Assembly (NCBI RefSeq): GCF_017349355.1
Contig: NZ_JAFMPM010000006.1
Span: 620,001-684,000 of the forward strand
Length of the DNA stretch: 64,000 nt
Origin: Thiothrix fructosivorans
GTDB taxonomy: Bacteria > Pseudomonadota > Gammaproteobacteria > Thiotrichales > Thiotrichaceae
Reading direction: 5' to 3'
The translations under genes and the position numbers were made by a program. Positions 9,006 through 17,572 of this stretch are shown here, piece after piece; the first letter of the stretch is position 1; each line of letters opens with the position of its first letter. Below the pieces are notes generated by a model. It did not search any database. It saw nothing but the letters and a program-made list of their open reading frames with translations, and was not told the DNA's origin.

Positions 9006-9293
9006 TTAACCTTTCTTGGGCATATCAATACGCCCGATCGCACAACTCACGACCGATCGGGCTTTTTCTTTCAGGGATTGCATACCTGCTACTGAGCCAC
9101 GTTCGGGGTAGCCGAGGCTGAACAGGGTTTGTACGGCTGTGTCATGCACGTCGCTGGCACTGTGTAAGGTAATGACCTGATGCTCAATATCGACATCAAC
9201 CGACTGAATTTGTTCATTTTCCAGTAGTTTTTTTGTGATGGTATTGGCACAACCTCCACAGCGGATATTTTCCACTTCAATACGGGTTTCCAT
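9006..9293 (-). CDS. Heavy-metal-associated (HMA) domain protein, CopZ/MerP-like
   Basis: Starts at the ATG at 9293, which has a good ribosome site (AGAGGTG) a few bases upstream; the longer open frame to 9362 is not needed. 95 residues. The HMA fold is recognisable from METRIEVENIRCGGCAN with the metal-binding pair C12/C15, then ITKKL and the second-strand VDVDIEHQVITLHS. Such domains bind Cu(I), Zn or similar ions. The 25-residue C-terminal tail adds one cysteine. No metal ATPase or metalloregulator lies nearby. Confidence 0.85.
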   Translation of the reverse strand: METRIEVENIRCGGCANTITKKLLENEQIQSVDVDIEHQVITLHSASDVHDTAVQTLFSLGYPERGSVAGMQSLKEKARSVVSCAIGRIDMPKKG

Positions 9294-9365
9294 CGTGACA
9301 CCTCTTAACTGACTATCAATAAGTACAGTTGCTAATATGGAGGCAACTTCACAGAAACACAAGTA

Positions 9366-9713
9366 TTAGCCGATCTTCAGTCCGACAAAGAAACCACCGA
9401 CACCACTAATGCCCTTGCTGGTGATGTGTGACAAGCGTTCTACCAGAAAACCGCCGGATTGTTTTGCCATACCGGTAGCGGCATTGGCGGCACTTTGTAG
9501 CTTTTCATCGGTCATTTCGGTGATGCCGTAATACTCGCTGACGAATAGCAGGACGATCGCCGCACCGCCCAAAAACAAAGCAAAGCGTAGCATTTTTTTC
9601 GCGAAGTAGCCGACGGCTAAACCGATGATAAACGGTGCGCCGACATTGCCCATCAGGAATGTGGAAGACAGAAAATCAGTGCCGGGAGCACTGTTAACAG
9701 GATAATCGTTCAT
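9366..9713 (-). CDS. FUN14 family membrane protein
   Basis: 115 residues. The GxxxGxxxKK pattern APFIIGLAVGYFAKKMLRFALF is followed by a second hydrophobic helix (ALFLGGAAIVLLFVSEYYGI). A C-terminal helix pair ends in a glycine-rich GISGVGGFFVGLKIG. This is the FUN14 layout. Bacterial members are uncharacterised inner-membrane proteins. A ribosome site AAAGGGC precedes the ATG. It is the first gene of a likely FUN14/HMA/secreted-protein run on the minus strand. Confidence 0.8.
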   Translation of the reverse strand: MNDYPVNSAPGTDFLSSTFLMGNVGAPFIIGLAVGYFAKKMLRFALFLGGAAIVLLFVSEYYGITEMTDEKLQSAANAATGMAKQSGGFLVERLSHITSKGISGVGGFFVGLKIG

Positions 9714-9820
9714 TGTTTGCCCTTTAAGATACCGTTGAGTTCATTAGCGTTTTATTTAGACAGCGCATTCTGCTAAATTTATTACTCATTATAAAAAATA
9801 ATAGGAATAGCCGTAAAGCC

Positions 9821-11098
9821 ATGAAGCAATCCCTTAGCTTGGCGACCGCTGTATTGTCTCTGGCAACTTCTGTTAATGCCACACAAATTATTACCCCGAC
9901 GGCCGCCAGTACCGAGGTGAGTGCGGGGAGCAATGTGGTGTTCGCGCCGCGTTACAGTGTGACTGCCCCCGACAATGGTGCGGAAACAGGGCTAGGTCTG
10001 CGCGTGCATTTTAATGCGAATGCCGTGGATTTTAAAGGCGTTACCAGCCCGTTTGCGTATGGGTTGCAACCTATCGGCGAGGTGACGGCAGATACCGACG
10101 ATTTCGATGCTGACCCGACCACGGATCGCTATGTGATCCTTGCGTGGGTAGACCTGACGGCGCAATGGCCGGGGGCGGATGAATTGCCGTTAGCCTTGGG
10201 CAATGTGTTGTTTCAGGTAAAAAGCGGCTTTAGCGGGACGACGCACATTCGTACTAGCGCCAGTGATACCGCCAATGGCACGGCATTGCAAAGTACCCCG
10301 ATGACGCTGACTAGCGTGGCGGCTGCCCCGCCTGCGGTGCTGTTGCGTGGCTTATTGCAAGGTGCGTACAACAACAGCACGGGGTTGATGCGCGACGGTT
10401 TACGCGCCAGTGCTTTGATTTCCAGCGCCCAGCCCTACGCGTCTTTGGGGTATAGCGGCGGTGAAACCACCATGCTGCCGCTGTTGAATACGACGGGTGC
10501 GGATGCGCCAGTGGATTGGGTGTTGGTGGAGTTGCGTGATAAAACCACACCGCAAACACGCCTTGCCAGCAAAGCTGCGCTGGTGCAAGCCGACGGTGAT
10601 GTGATGGATGCGGCGACAGGCAGTACCACCTTGAGCTTTGCCAGTGTTAGCGCTGGAGCTTATTACCTTGCGTTGCGTCACCGCAATCACCTTGGGGTGA
10701 TGAGTGCCGCACCGCTCAACCTGTCTGCCACACCCACAGTGGTGGATTTCAGTCAAGCCAGCACGGCGGTGTACGGTGCGGATGTGCGCATTACGCAAGG
10801 TATGGTGCTGCTGTTGCCGACGGGGGATGTGAATCACGATAACAAGCTGATTGCAGATGGCCCTGACAATGACCGCAATACGGTACTGGGCACGGTGCTG
10901 TCTAACGCGAGCAATCCGGGGGCGCACACCAATTTCCAGTTACACGGTTATTACCCATCCGATTTGAATCTGGATGGCAAAACCCTGTATGTCGGCCCCG
11001 ATAATGACGTGAATACGTTGCTGGCGAATATTCTCTTGTCGCCGCAAAACAGCACGTCGAGCACCAATTACATCCTGCCCGGCAGTTTGCCTCAATAA
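9821..11098 (+). CDS. Secreted protein with cohesin-like N-terminus and dockerin-like calcium repeats
   Basis: 425 residues with a signal peptide (about 1-20, cleavage near VNA). Residues about 25-165 look like a beta-sandwich of the cohesin/carbohydrate-binding superfamily (VFAPRYSVTAPDN, GLGLRVHFNANAVDFKGV, GNVLFQVKSGFSGTTHI). A second beta domain spans about 175-310. The C-terminus carries two Ca-loop repeats: GDVNHDNKLIADGPDND (from about 334) and SDLNLDGKTLYVGPDND (from about 380). The protease gene follows 11 bp later, so the two are very probably cotranscribed and may interact outside the cell. Both statements about folds are by eye. Confidence 0.6.
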   Translation: MKQSLSLATAVLSLATSVNATQIITPTAASTEVSAGSNVVFAPRYSVTAPDNGAETGLGLRVHFNANAVDFKGVTSPFAYGLQPIGEVTADTDDFDADPTTDRYVILAWVDLTAQWPGADELPLALGNVLFQVKSGFSGTTHIRTSASDTANGTALQSTPMTLTSVAAAPPAVLLRGLLQGAYNNSTGLMRDGLRASALISSAQPYASLGYSGGETTMLPLLNTTGADAPVDWVLVELRDKTTPQTRLASKAALVQADGDVMDAATGSTTLSFASVSAGAYYLALRHRNHLGVMSAAPLNLSATPTVVDFSQASTAVYGADVRITQGMVLLLPTGDVNHDNKLIADGPDNDRNTVLGTVLSNASNPGAHTNFQLHGYYPSDLNLDGKTLYVGPDNDVNTLLANILLSPQNSTSSTNYILPGSLPQ

Positions 11099-11109
11099 GG
11101 TCACGCATC

Positions 11110-12864
11110 ATGAAACACTTAACTTTGGCGGGTTGGCTGTTGTTGCTGCCCTTTGCGGTGCAAGCGAATCCGAGCAGTGCGCTACAAGCTGAACCTGAAA
11201 CGTTTCGGGGTGAGGCAACGCTCAAGGCTGCGCCAGCGGTGACGTTACGTTTACCAGTGGCAGCGCAACGGGCGGCGCGGGCGCAAAGCACGGCGAATAC
11301 CCGCAATGCGCTTACCTTGCCTGCATTAACTGCCAGCGAAATGCAAGCCTTACAAAATGTGGGCGCGGATAAGGCGTTTCGGGTTGGTGTGGGGCGGAAT
11401 TTGCCTGCCAGCGTTGGTGAACCGATGGATTTGAATGCGTGGCAATGGACGGCGGTTAGCGGTGGCAAGGCGGCGCATTTTACCTTGACCTCCAGCGGCG
11501 CATTGCGGGTGCGGGCGCAAGTGCAGTTGGGGCAAATACCTGCGGGGGTGGAATTGCGTTTCTATGCGGTGCGTGACCCTTCCATGGTATTCGACGTTGC
11601 CACCGCTGCCAATAGCGTCGTGTGGTCGCCTACGTTGGTAGGCGATAGTGTGGGGCTGGAAGTGTTTTTGCCTACGGGTGTCGCGGCTGCACAGGTGGAA
11701 CTGGCGATTCCTCAGCTCTCGCATCTGGTGATTGACCCCGCCAGCAGCACGTTAAAAAGCAGTATCTTCAAAGAAGACTACGCCAGTTGTCAGCAAGATG
11801 TCGCTTGTGCCGACCCTGCGTGGCAGGAAACTGGCAAGTCGGTGGCGCGTTATGTGTTCACGGATACCAATGGGTTGAGCTATATGTGTTCGGGAACGGT
11901 GTTGACGGATAAAGATACGTCTACCCAGATTCCGTATTTCTTTACCGCTGCGCATTGCGTCAATAATGCGCAAGCGGCGAGTACGATGGATTTTTTCTGG
12001 ATGTATGCCAATACCACTTGTGGTGGTACGACCAATAGCTTTACGCACACGACTGGCGGGGCGCAATTGTTGGCATCTAAGCCGGAGCTGGATACAACAT
12101 TGGTGCGCTTAAACAAAAATCCGCCCACGGGTGTGACCTTATCGGGGTGGACGACGATCCCTTTAAGCAGCAATCAAGCGGTGACGGGGATTCACCATGC
12201 GCTGGGACAACCCAAAAAGTATGCGCAGGGCACTTTTCAGACCCATGTAAGCATGGCAACCTCCAGCGGTGGTTACACGATCACCCCGAACCCGAACGGT
12301 GACTTTTCGCAAGTGGTGTGGCACACGGGTATTACTGCCCCCGGCAGCAGCGGTTCTGGGATCTGGCTTGAGCAGGGCGGTGTGCATTACTTAAATGGCA
12401 CATTATTAGGCGGTTCGTCGTCGTGTACCAGCACAGACGCGCCGGATGAATATAGCCGCTTTGAAAGCACTTGGCCGTTTATCAGTACGTGGTTGAATGC
12501 GACCGGTACGTCGCCGTCGTTACGGTTGCGCAGTACTACGCAACCGGCTACAGCGTTGGTGGAAGGCGTGATTATTGCGCGTTACTTACAGGGTTTGCGC
12601 GGCGCGGCATTGCTGGATGGCGTGACGACGCAAGCCTTGAATACCCCCACACTGGAAACCCAGCTTGCCGCCGTGCAACAGGTGATGGATGTGGATAACG
12701 ACGGTAAAGCCGCTGCGCCTAAAGATGCTGCATTGCTGATGCGCTACTTATTAGGGTTGCGCAATGCGCCGTTAATTCAAGGGCTGGATTTGAGTACGTC
12801 GGGGCGCAAAACAGCGAGTGAGATTACTACCTATATTGCGTCGATTTTGAAAGTCACGGGCTAA
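11110..12864 (+). CDS. Secreted trypsin-like serine protease with C-terminal dockerin-like repeats
   Basis: 584 residues. Signal peptide 1-19 (AVQA). A beta-rich pro-region of about 200 residues is followed by a trypsin-fold domain with catalytic H282 (TAAHC), D328 (ELDTTLVRL) and S414 in PGSSGSG, plus paired cysteines (C227/C233, C260/C283). The C-terminus repeats a helix RYLQGLRGAALLDGV (491-505) and RYLLGLRNAPLIQGL (545-559), with a DVDNDGK calcium loop at 527, the layout of a dockerin-like module. The serine motif GSSGSG replaces the usual GDSGGP, as in lysyl-endopeptidase/V8-like relatives. Substrate unknown; probably extracellular. Confidence 0.85.
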   Translation: MKHLTLAGWLLLLPFAVQANPSSALQAEPETFRGEATLKAAPAVTLRLPVAAQRAARAQSTANTRNALTLPALTASEMQALQNVGADKAFRVGVGRNLPASVGEPMDLNAWQWTAVSGGKAAHFTLTSSGALRVRAQVQLGQIPAGVELRFYAVRDPSMVFDVATAANSVVWSPTLVGDSVGLEVFLPTGVAAAQVELAIPQLSHLVIDPASSTLKSSIFKEDYASCQQDVACADPAWQETGKSVARYVFTDTNGLSYMCSGTVLTDKDTSTQIPYFFTAAHCVNNAQAASTMDFFWMYANTTCGGTTNSFTHTTGGAQLLASKPELDTTLVRLNKNPPTGVTLSGWTTIPLSSNQAVTGIHHALGQPKKYAQGTFQTHVSMATSSGGYTITPNPNGDFSQVVWHTGITAPGSSGSGIWLEQGGVHYLNGTLLGGSSSCTSTDAPDEYSRFESTWPFISTWLNATGTSPSLRLRSTTQPATALVEGVIIARYLQGLRGAALLDGVTTQALNTPTLETQLAAVQQVMDVDNDGKAAAPKDAALLMRYLLGLRNAPLIQGLDLSTSGRKTASEITTYIASILKVTG

Positions 12865-12874
12865 CTTGTCGGCA

Positions 12875-12959
12875 TAAAAAAAGCCCGATCTATTCAATCG
12901 GGCTTACCGCTCAGACCTTGTACAACCTAGCAATACTGCACAAGGTAACTACCCTCACT
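12875..12959 (-). ncRNA. Candidate FNR-activated small RNA
   Basis: A minus-strand transcript of about 85 nt predicted from four aligned signals. There is a perfect FNR box centred at 12999.5. An extended -10 (TG-T-TTTAAA, -10 at 12966-12971) puts the start near 12959, so the box is at about -41. A 10-bp stem is formed by 12937-12946 and 12915-12924 (one G-U). A canonical terminator with seven Us ends it. There is no open frame. Anaerobically induced sRNAs under FNR/Anr are known (FnrS, PhrS, AniS); this one shows no sequence match I recognise. Confidence 0.62.
12876..12905 (-). terminator. Intrinsic terminator on the minus strand
   Basis: AAGCCCGAT (12881-12889) and ATCGGGCTT (12897-12905) form a 9-bp stem. 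Seven A residues at 12876-12882 give the U tract only on the minus strand. It therefore does not serve the plus-strand protease gene ending at 12864, although the hairpin could slow that transcript. Confidence 0.8.
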
Positions 12960-12992
12960 AGCGGTTTTAAAACATGATAGCTTATAGTCGCT

Positions 12993-13006
12993 TTGATATT
13001 TATCAA
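12993..13006 (-). promoter_or_regulatory. Perfect FNR/Anr box (TTGAT-N4-ATCAA)
   Basis: TTGATATTTATCAA is an exact match to the FNR consensus. Distance to the extended -10 on the minus strand (21 bases) is that of a class II FNR promoter. In the plus direction no -10 sits at the matching distance before rnd. Confidence 0.75.
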
Positions 13007-13154
13007 TGTGCAGAAAAATCGAAACGATGTCAACAAGCAGTTGATTGTGCAAATATTCTTAAACACTAACGTTGCAGCGCACAAAGCATGGGTCAGCGTG
13101 ATTTATGGGTAGGGCGACGTGCCATTTTACCGTACAATCGAGAGCGTTCTATTC

Positions 13155-14312
13155 ATGCGCACCACACTTATGTTTGATTATATTGACACTGCTGACAAAC
13201 TTACTGATTTATTGATTCGCCTCGATAAGGCGGAGTGGATTACCCTCGATACCGAATTCATCCGCGAAAAAACTTATTACCCACGTTTGTGTTTGATTCA
13301 AATTGCTAGTACGGATGTGCTGGCTTGCATTGACCCGCTGGCGATTGCGGATATGCAGCCGTTTTTGACGTGGTTGCAAGACCCGAAGCGTTTGAAAGTG
13401 CTGCACGCGGCTTGGCAGGATATGGAAATTTTCCACCACCTCGGTGCTGGTAATATTCCCGCGCCGTTGTTTGATACACAAGTTGCGGCGGCAGTGCTGG
13501 GGTTGGGCGATCAAATGGGCTATGCCCGTTTGGTGGAGGCCTTGCTGGGCGTGCTGCTGGATAAATCGCAATCCCGCACCGATTGGTCGCGTCGCCCGTT
13601 GAGCAGGGCGCAATTGGAATACGCGATTGATGACGTGCGCCATTTGCGTGATGTGTTTTTGTCCTTGCGCGAGCAATTGGATAAGCTGGGGCGTACTAAG
13701 TGGTTGGAAAAGCCGTTTCAGAAATTGGCTGATCCGGCGACGTACACGGTTGACCCGCAAACGGTGTGGGAACGCGTGAAAGGCTTGCAAATCCTCAAGC
13801 CGCAGCAATTGGCGATTTTACGTGAATTGGCGGCATGGCGTGAACAGCGTGCCTTGCTGAAAGATATTCCACGCCGCTGGATTTTGTCCGATGAAATCTT
13901 GCTGGATATGGCGCGAATGCAGCCGGATAGCCCGGCGGGCTTGCGCCAAATCCGTGGGTTAAGCGACGAGCAAATCGAACGCGGTGCGGCGGAATGGCTG
14001 GCATGTGTGGCGCGGGGACTGGCTGTGCCGAAGGATGCTTGCCCGCAGTTGCCACGTCGCCGCAAGCTGGATGCGAGCATGAGCATTGTGGCGGATTTGC
14101 TGACGGCAGTGCTGAATCAGGTTGCCAATGAAAACGGCATTTCCGCGCAGATGATTGCGACGCGCCAGCAGCTTGAAAAGATGTTGGAAGAGGGGCGTAC
14201 TACGCTGTCGGATGATTGGCGCGGGGCGTTGGTGAACGATGTCTTTACCGATGTGTTGACGGGCAAAGTCAGCGTGCGCGTGCGGAATCAGCAGGTCGTG
14301 TTGGAACGGTGA
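13155..14312 (+). CDS. rnd: Ribonuclease D
   Basis: About 385 residues from the ATG at 13155 (13170 is an alternative; a TACAAT -10-like hexamer at 13133 makes the 13119 ATG unlikely). The DnaQ-type 3'-5' exonuclease domain shows the DEDD residues: LDTEFIRE, LHAAWQDMEIF and the C-terminal YAIDDVRHLRDVF. An HRDC domain follows (LAILRELAAWREQRALLKDIPRRWILSDE). RNase D trims tRNA and other RNA 3' ends. Its last 25 bp overlap the convergent ATPase-nuclease gene. Confidence 0.92.
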   Translation: MRTTLMFDYIDTADKLTDLLIRLDKAEWITLDTEFIREKTYYPRLCLIQIASTDVLACIDPLAIADMQPFLTWLQDPKRLKVLHAAWQDMEIFHHLGAGNIPAPLFDTQVAAAVLGLGDQMGYARLVEALLGVLLDKSQSRTDWSRRPLSRAQLEYAIDDVRHLRDVFLSLREQLDKLGRTKWLEKPFQKLADPATYTVDPQTVWERVKGLQILKPQQLAILRELAAWREQRALLKDIPRRWILSDEILLDMARMQPDSPAGLRQIRGLSDEQIERGAAEWLACVARGLAVPKDACPQLPRRRKLDASMSIVADLLTAVLNQVANENGISAQMIATRQQLEKMLEEGRTTLSDDWRGALVNDVFTDVLTGKVSVRVRNQQVVLER

Positions 14313-16099
14313 GGTAGCTGTTGCCATACTACCCGCTCAAATCCCAACGCAACCACCGCAAGGCAATACAACCGCTCAGGCTGCTGGTACTTCGCTGCCA
14401 GCACCGGCTGATAAGCGCGTAATTGCGCTAACGCATTCTGCAATGCCTGCTGTACCTGCGGCATGGCTTCCAGTTCCATCACGCTTTTCTCGCGCAATTG
14501 CTCGCCCGTCAGTTTCAAATCATCCAGCTTCAGGTATTTGAATTCAAAGATAAAATCTTTCAGGGTGGCGTAATGGCGCATACTGGGGCGGATAATCATC
14601 ACCAGATCGGAATAACGCCGTTGCAGTGCGGTTTCCGAATCCATGATGTACCAAGTGTCGTTGAACAGCAGGGTTAGGAAAGCCGTTTTTACCGTCAGTT
14701 CATTGCTCCAGCAGTAATCACGGTTGCTGAACACGGCAAAGTATTTGCTCTCCATGAAATCTGCCAGCGGCTGCAAATTGGCGGTCTGGTAAAACTTTTC
14801 CGCTAGGCTTTCTGCTAACTGGTCATCCTGCGGGCGCGGCAAAGCATGGCGTTTCAAGCGTTCCACATACAAACCACGGATGACCAAATTCGGTACGCCC
14901 AGTACTAGCTTGCCTAATTCGCCAATGTCGCGGATGGTCAGTACGCCGAAAAAGTACAGTAATGAAAGCATATAGCGGCTGTCTTGTTGCACTTCCCGCA
15001 GTTTTTCTACACCAAACTGGTTTTCCAGTTCCTGCAACATGACAGGGTGTTCGTCATTCATAATCTGGTCAATGATGCTATGCCCGTTGGGTAATGCCGC
15101 CATGTAGCGGATACGCCCCGCATCCATTGCCAGATTGCCATCCAGAATCTTGCGGGGTGGTTCACATTCCTGTTGGTAGTGGCGCAGAAAATAGAAACAC
15201 AGCGTTGGGTTATACATCAACGGGCGTTCGGTACGGTGGCAAAAGCGGTAGCCATTGTAAAACTGCCGCAGGGTTTCTAACACGCTAGCTTGTTCGGTTT
15301 GATCCTGCCCACATTCCGTCAATACTTGTGCGACCAAGGGGGTCAGTTCTTCCTGTGTCAAGCCGCACAATTCATTGAAGCGTGGTTCAAGGTAAATGCT
15401 GGTGGCGACGTTATAACCGCTGGTCATGTCACTCAATACCACCGGAGATACGCCGGTAATGAACACGCGGGAAATCTTCCCTTCGGAGGCGCTGGCTTTG
15501 ATGATCTTGAACAGTGTTTTGAGAATGCCTTCGCCTTCCAATAAATCGAGGTAACGCTGTTTGTTGGCGGCATTTTGCATCAGCACGTCATTGGCGAAAT
15601 TGTCGTATTCGTCGATCAGTAGGTACAGGCTGTGACCGCTGTTTTGTACTGCATTGCACAGCGATTCAAACGAAGCAATCGCGTTATCCGCATAAAGCTG
15701 TGGCGTTGCCGTGAGGTATGCTTGGTAATACGTCAGAAAGCCTTGGATAGCGATATTGACATGCGCAAATAGGTTACGTTTGATCTGCTCAATATCCCCT
15801 TGCGCCGACACTTTGGAAAAATCCCAACGCAGGATCAGGTATTGGTTGTGTTCTGGCGTAGGCTGTTGCCCAATCGCTAAATCCCCAAACAGGGTGGCGA
15901 ATTCCCCCGCTGTTTTGACATCGTAATAATTTGCCAGCATCGACAACAGTAGCGATTTACCAAAACGGCGTGGACGCAGGAAAATGAGTTGCTCTCCTGC
16001 TTTTTCTATTGAGGGAATACTAGCGGTACGGTCAATGTACAGCATGTTTTGGATGCGGATACGCTGAAAGTCGCTGATGCCGTAGGGGAATTGAATCAT
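14288..16099 (-). CDS. AAA-ATPase-like / PD-(D/E)XK nuclease fusion (PF09820 + PF08011 type)
   Basis: 603 residues. The N-terminal ATPase has the unusual P-loop RPRRFGKS (42-49), the family hallmark, with Walker B LLIDEYDN (160-167) and the sensor FITGVSPV (213-220). The C-terminus holds a PD-(D/E)XK fold: D498 in RRYSDLVM, E519 and K521 in FEFKYLK. The family is often present in many divergent copies per genome in Bacteroidetes and filamentous sulfur bacteria; its function is unproven. The gene is single here and converges on rnd. Complete, with no obvious defect. Confidence 0.85.
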   Translation of the reverse strand: MIQFPYGISDFQRIRIQNMLYIDRTASIPSIEKAGEQLIFLRPRRFGKSLLLSMLANYYDVKTAGEFATLFGDLAIGQQPTPEHNQYLILRWDFSKVSAQGDIEQIKRNLFAHVNIAIQGFLTYYQAYLTATPQLYADNAIASFESLCNAVQNSGHSLYLLIDEYDNFANDVLMQNAANKQRYLDLLEGEGILKTLFKIIKASASEGKISRVFITGVSPVVLSDMTSGYNVATSIYLEPRFNELCGLTQEELTPLVAQVLTECGQDQTEQASVLETLRQFYNGYRFCHRTERPLMYNPTLCFYFLRHYQQECEPPRKILDGNLAMDAGRIRYMAALPNGHSIIDQIMNDEHPVMLQELENQFGVEKLREVQQDSRYMLSLLYFFGVLTIRDIGELGKLVLGVPNLVIRGLYVERLKRHALPRPQDDQLAESLAEKFYQTANLQPLADFMESKYFAVFSNRDYCWSNELTVKTAFLTLLFNDTWYIMDSETALQRRYSDLVMIIRPSMRHYATLKDFIFEFKYLKLDDLKLTGEQLREKSVMELEAMPQVQQALQNALAQLRAYQPVLAAKYQQPERLYCLAVVALGFERVVWQQLPHRSNTTC

Positions 16100-16166
16100 A
16101 CGTTCGTACTGCTGCTTGCCAAGAGTCGATGCTTCAAGTGTAGCATAGAGGCTGTCCCATCCCTTG

Positions 16167-16175
16167 TGTTAGAAT
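16167..16175 (+). promoter_or_regulatory. Extended -10 promoter candidate for hisB
   Basis: TG-T-TAGAAT (TG at 16167-16168, -10 at 16170-16175), 42 bp before the hisB ATG. No good -35 hexamer, as is usual for extended -10 promoters. Confidence 0.4.
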
Positions 16176-16217
16176 CTTGGCAAACTCACGCGTAGATCAA
16201 CGAACACAGGTTTAACT

Positions 16218-16811
16218 ATGACCGAACGCACCGCCAGTGTGGCACGCAACACGCTCGAAACCCAAATCCGCATCACCATTAACCTTGATGGCACGGGCAA
16301 AGCCCGTTTCGATACGGGCATTCCTTTCCTCGAACACATGCTCGATCAAGTGGCACGCCACGGCATGATCGACCTCGACATCGAATGCAAGGGCGACCGC
16401 CACATCGACGACCACCACAGTGTCGAAGACATCGGCATTACCTTGGGGCAAGCCTTTGCGCAAGCTGTGGGCGACAAAAAAGGCATCCGCCGTTACGGGC
16501 ACGCTTACGTGCCGTTGGACGAGGCATTGTCTCGCGTGGTCATCGATTTTTCCGGCAGACCGGGGCTGGAACATCAGGTGGAATACCCGCGCACCAACAT
16601 TGGCGCGTTTGAAACGGATCTGTTTTACGAATTCTTTCAAGGCTTTGTGAATCACGCGCTGGTCTCGCTGCACGTCGATAACCTCAAAGGGCGCAATTCG
16701 CACCACATTGCTGAAACCGTTTTCAAAGCCTTCGGGCGGGCGCTGCGCATGGCGTTGGAACTCGACCCACGCATGGCGGGGATTATGCCATCCACCAAGG
16801 GGAGTTTGTAA
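16218..16811 (+). CDS. hisB: Imidazoleglycerol-phosphate dehydratase (monofunctional HisB)
   Basis: 197 residues covering only the dehydratase, without the histidinol-phosphatase domain fused to it in enterics. Metal-binding histidine motifs are clear: [26 protein letters not shown] and the second repeat [14 protein letters not shown]...RNSHHIAE. It catalyses step six of histidine synthesis, using Mn2+. HisH, its usual next neighbour, is 2 kb downstream with two unrelated genes in between. Confidence 0.97.
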   Translation: MTERTASVARNTLETQIRITINLDGTGKARFDTGIPFLEHMLDQVARHGMIDLDIECKGDRHIDDHHSVEDIGITLGQAFAQAVGDKKGIRRYGHAYVPLDEALSRVVIDFSGRPGLEHQVEYPRTNIGAFETDLFYEFFQGFVNHALVSLHVDNLKGRNSHHIAETVFKAFGRALRMALELDPRMAGIMPSTKGSL

Positions 16812-16863
16812 TGATTGGTAAATTTTATTAGTTATTTTCCACATAACGAAAAAAATAGTGCTA

Positions 16864-16876
16864 TTATTCCGAATAA
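16864..16876. promoter_or_regulatory. Palindromic operator candidate before the HTH-ImmA/IrrE pair
   Basis: TTATTC-C-GAATAA is a perfect inverted repeat that overlaps a TATTAT -10-like hexamer (16862-16867), 26 bp upstream of the ATG at 16902. Position and AT-richness suit an autorepressor site for the XRE-type protein encoded second in the pair; this is inference. Confidence 0.45.
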
Positions 16877-16901
16877 GAAACAAATTTGCGGAAATTTTTG
16901 C

Positions 16902-17552
16902 ATGAAAAATATTAAAGATACTCTGATTCAACGTATGGCTGTCGAGTTTGGCAGTCCTTTCCTGAATGCGCTAGAGGATCGTGTTACTGCTAAATTTCAG
17001 GCATCGCTGAATTATGCCAATAGTCACTATTCACCAGAAATGCGTCCTTACGTGGTGGGCAATATGCAACATGCGCATATCGTGGATGAAGTTGTCGGAG
17101 CAGCGGTAGCTTGTGGGTTGAATGCCTTTCTTGCACCCACAAATCCGAAGGGACATCACTATGCCAAAGTAACTTCAGATAGCTTCATTTTAGGTTGTAT
17201 GCGTGAACGTTCAAAAAACTGGAATACAGCTAAGCACAAGCAAGAATTGGGGAAACTGAATGAAGCGGTAGAGCCCTTCACTCTGGATATGTTTGAAGTC
17301 TCCCAGATTGGAGTAGACCCCAATAGAATTTTTGTAGTGGCAACGGTTGCCGTCAATCCGCAGCAACCTACTTTACCCTATGTTATGTTTGCAGTACCTT
17401 TTTCTGATTTGAAGAATTTTCACATGCGGGCAAGTTTGGATGAAATACGGGTTGCCTGTCATGGCAATACGTTGTCACCAGCAGATTTAGAGCCCTTACC
17501 ATTCCTGAAAAAGCGTCTTGGTGACATTGAGGGTGGCAACACTGCCGGGTAA
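16902..17552 (+). CDS. Uncharacterised protein paired with an HTH-ImmA/IrrE protein
   Basis: 216 residues from the ATG at 16902; the frame is open back to 16815 but the upstream part is an AT-rich leader. I recognise no family. The protein is soluble and mixed alpha/beta, with segments such as HAHIVDEVVGAAVACGLNAFLAPTNPKGHHYAKVTSDSF (split over residues 55-95) and LPYVMFAVPFSDL. Only 20 bp separate it from the HTH-ImmA/IrrE gene, so the two form an operon. The surrounding DNA is richer in A/T than hisB and hisH, suggesting acquisition. It may be the target or partner of the protease-like regulator. Confidence 0.7.
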   Translation: MKNIKDTLIQRMAVEFGSPFLNALEDRVTAKFQASLNYANSHYSPEMRPYVVGNMQHAHIVDEVVGAAVACGLNAFLAPTNPKGHHYAKVTSDSFILGCMRERSKNWNTAKHKQELGKLNEAVEPFTLDMFEVSQIGVDPNRIFVVATVAVNPQQPTLPYVMFAVPFSDLKNFHMRASLDEIRVACHGNTLSPADLEPLPFLKKRLGDIEGGNTAG

Positions 17553-17572
17553 GCTGTGGGAGGAATGATGAT

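Noticed and set aside
12881-12905. Terminator for the secreted protease gene on the plus strand
   Set aside because: The U tract is on the other strand only; after the hairpin the plus strand reads ACCGCTC.
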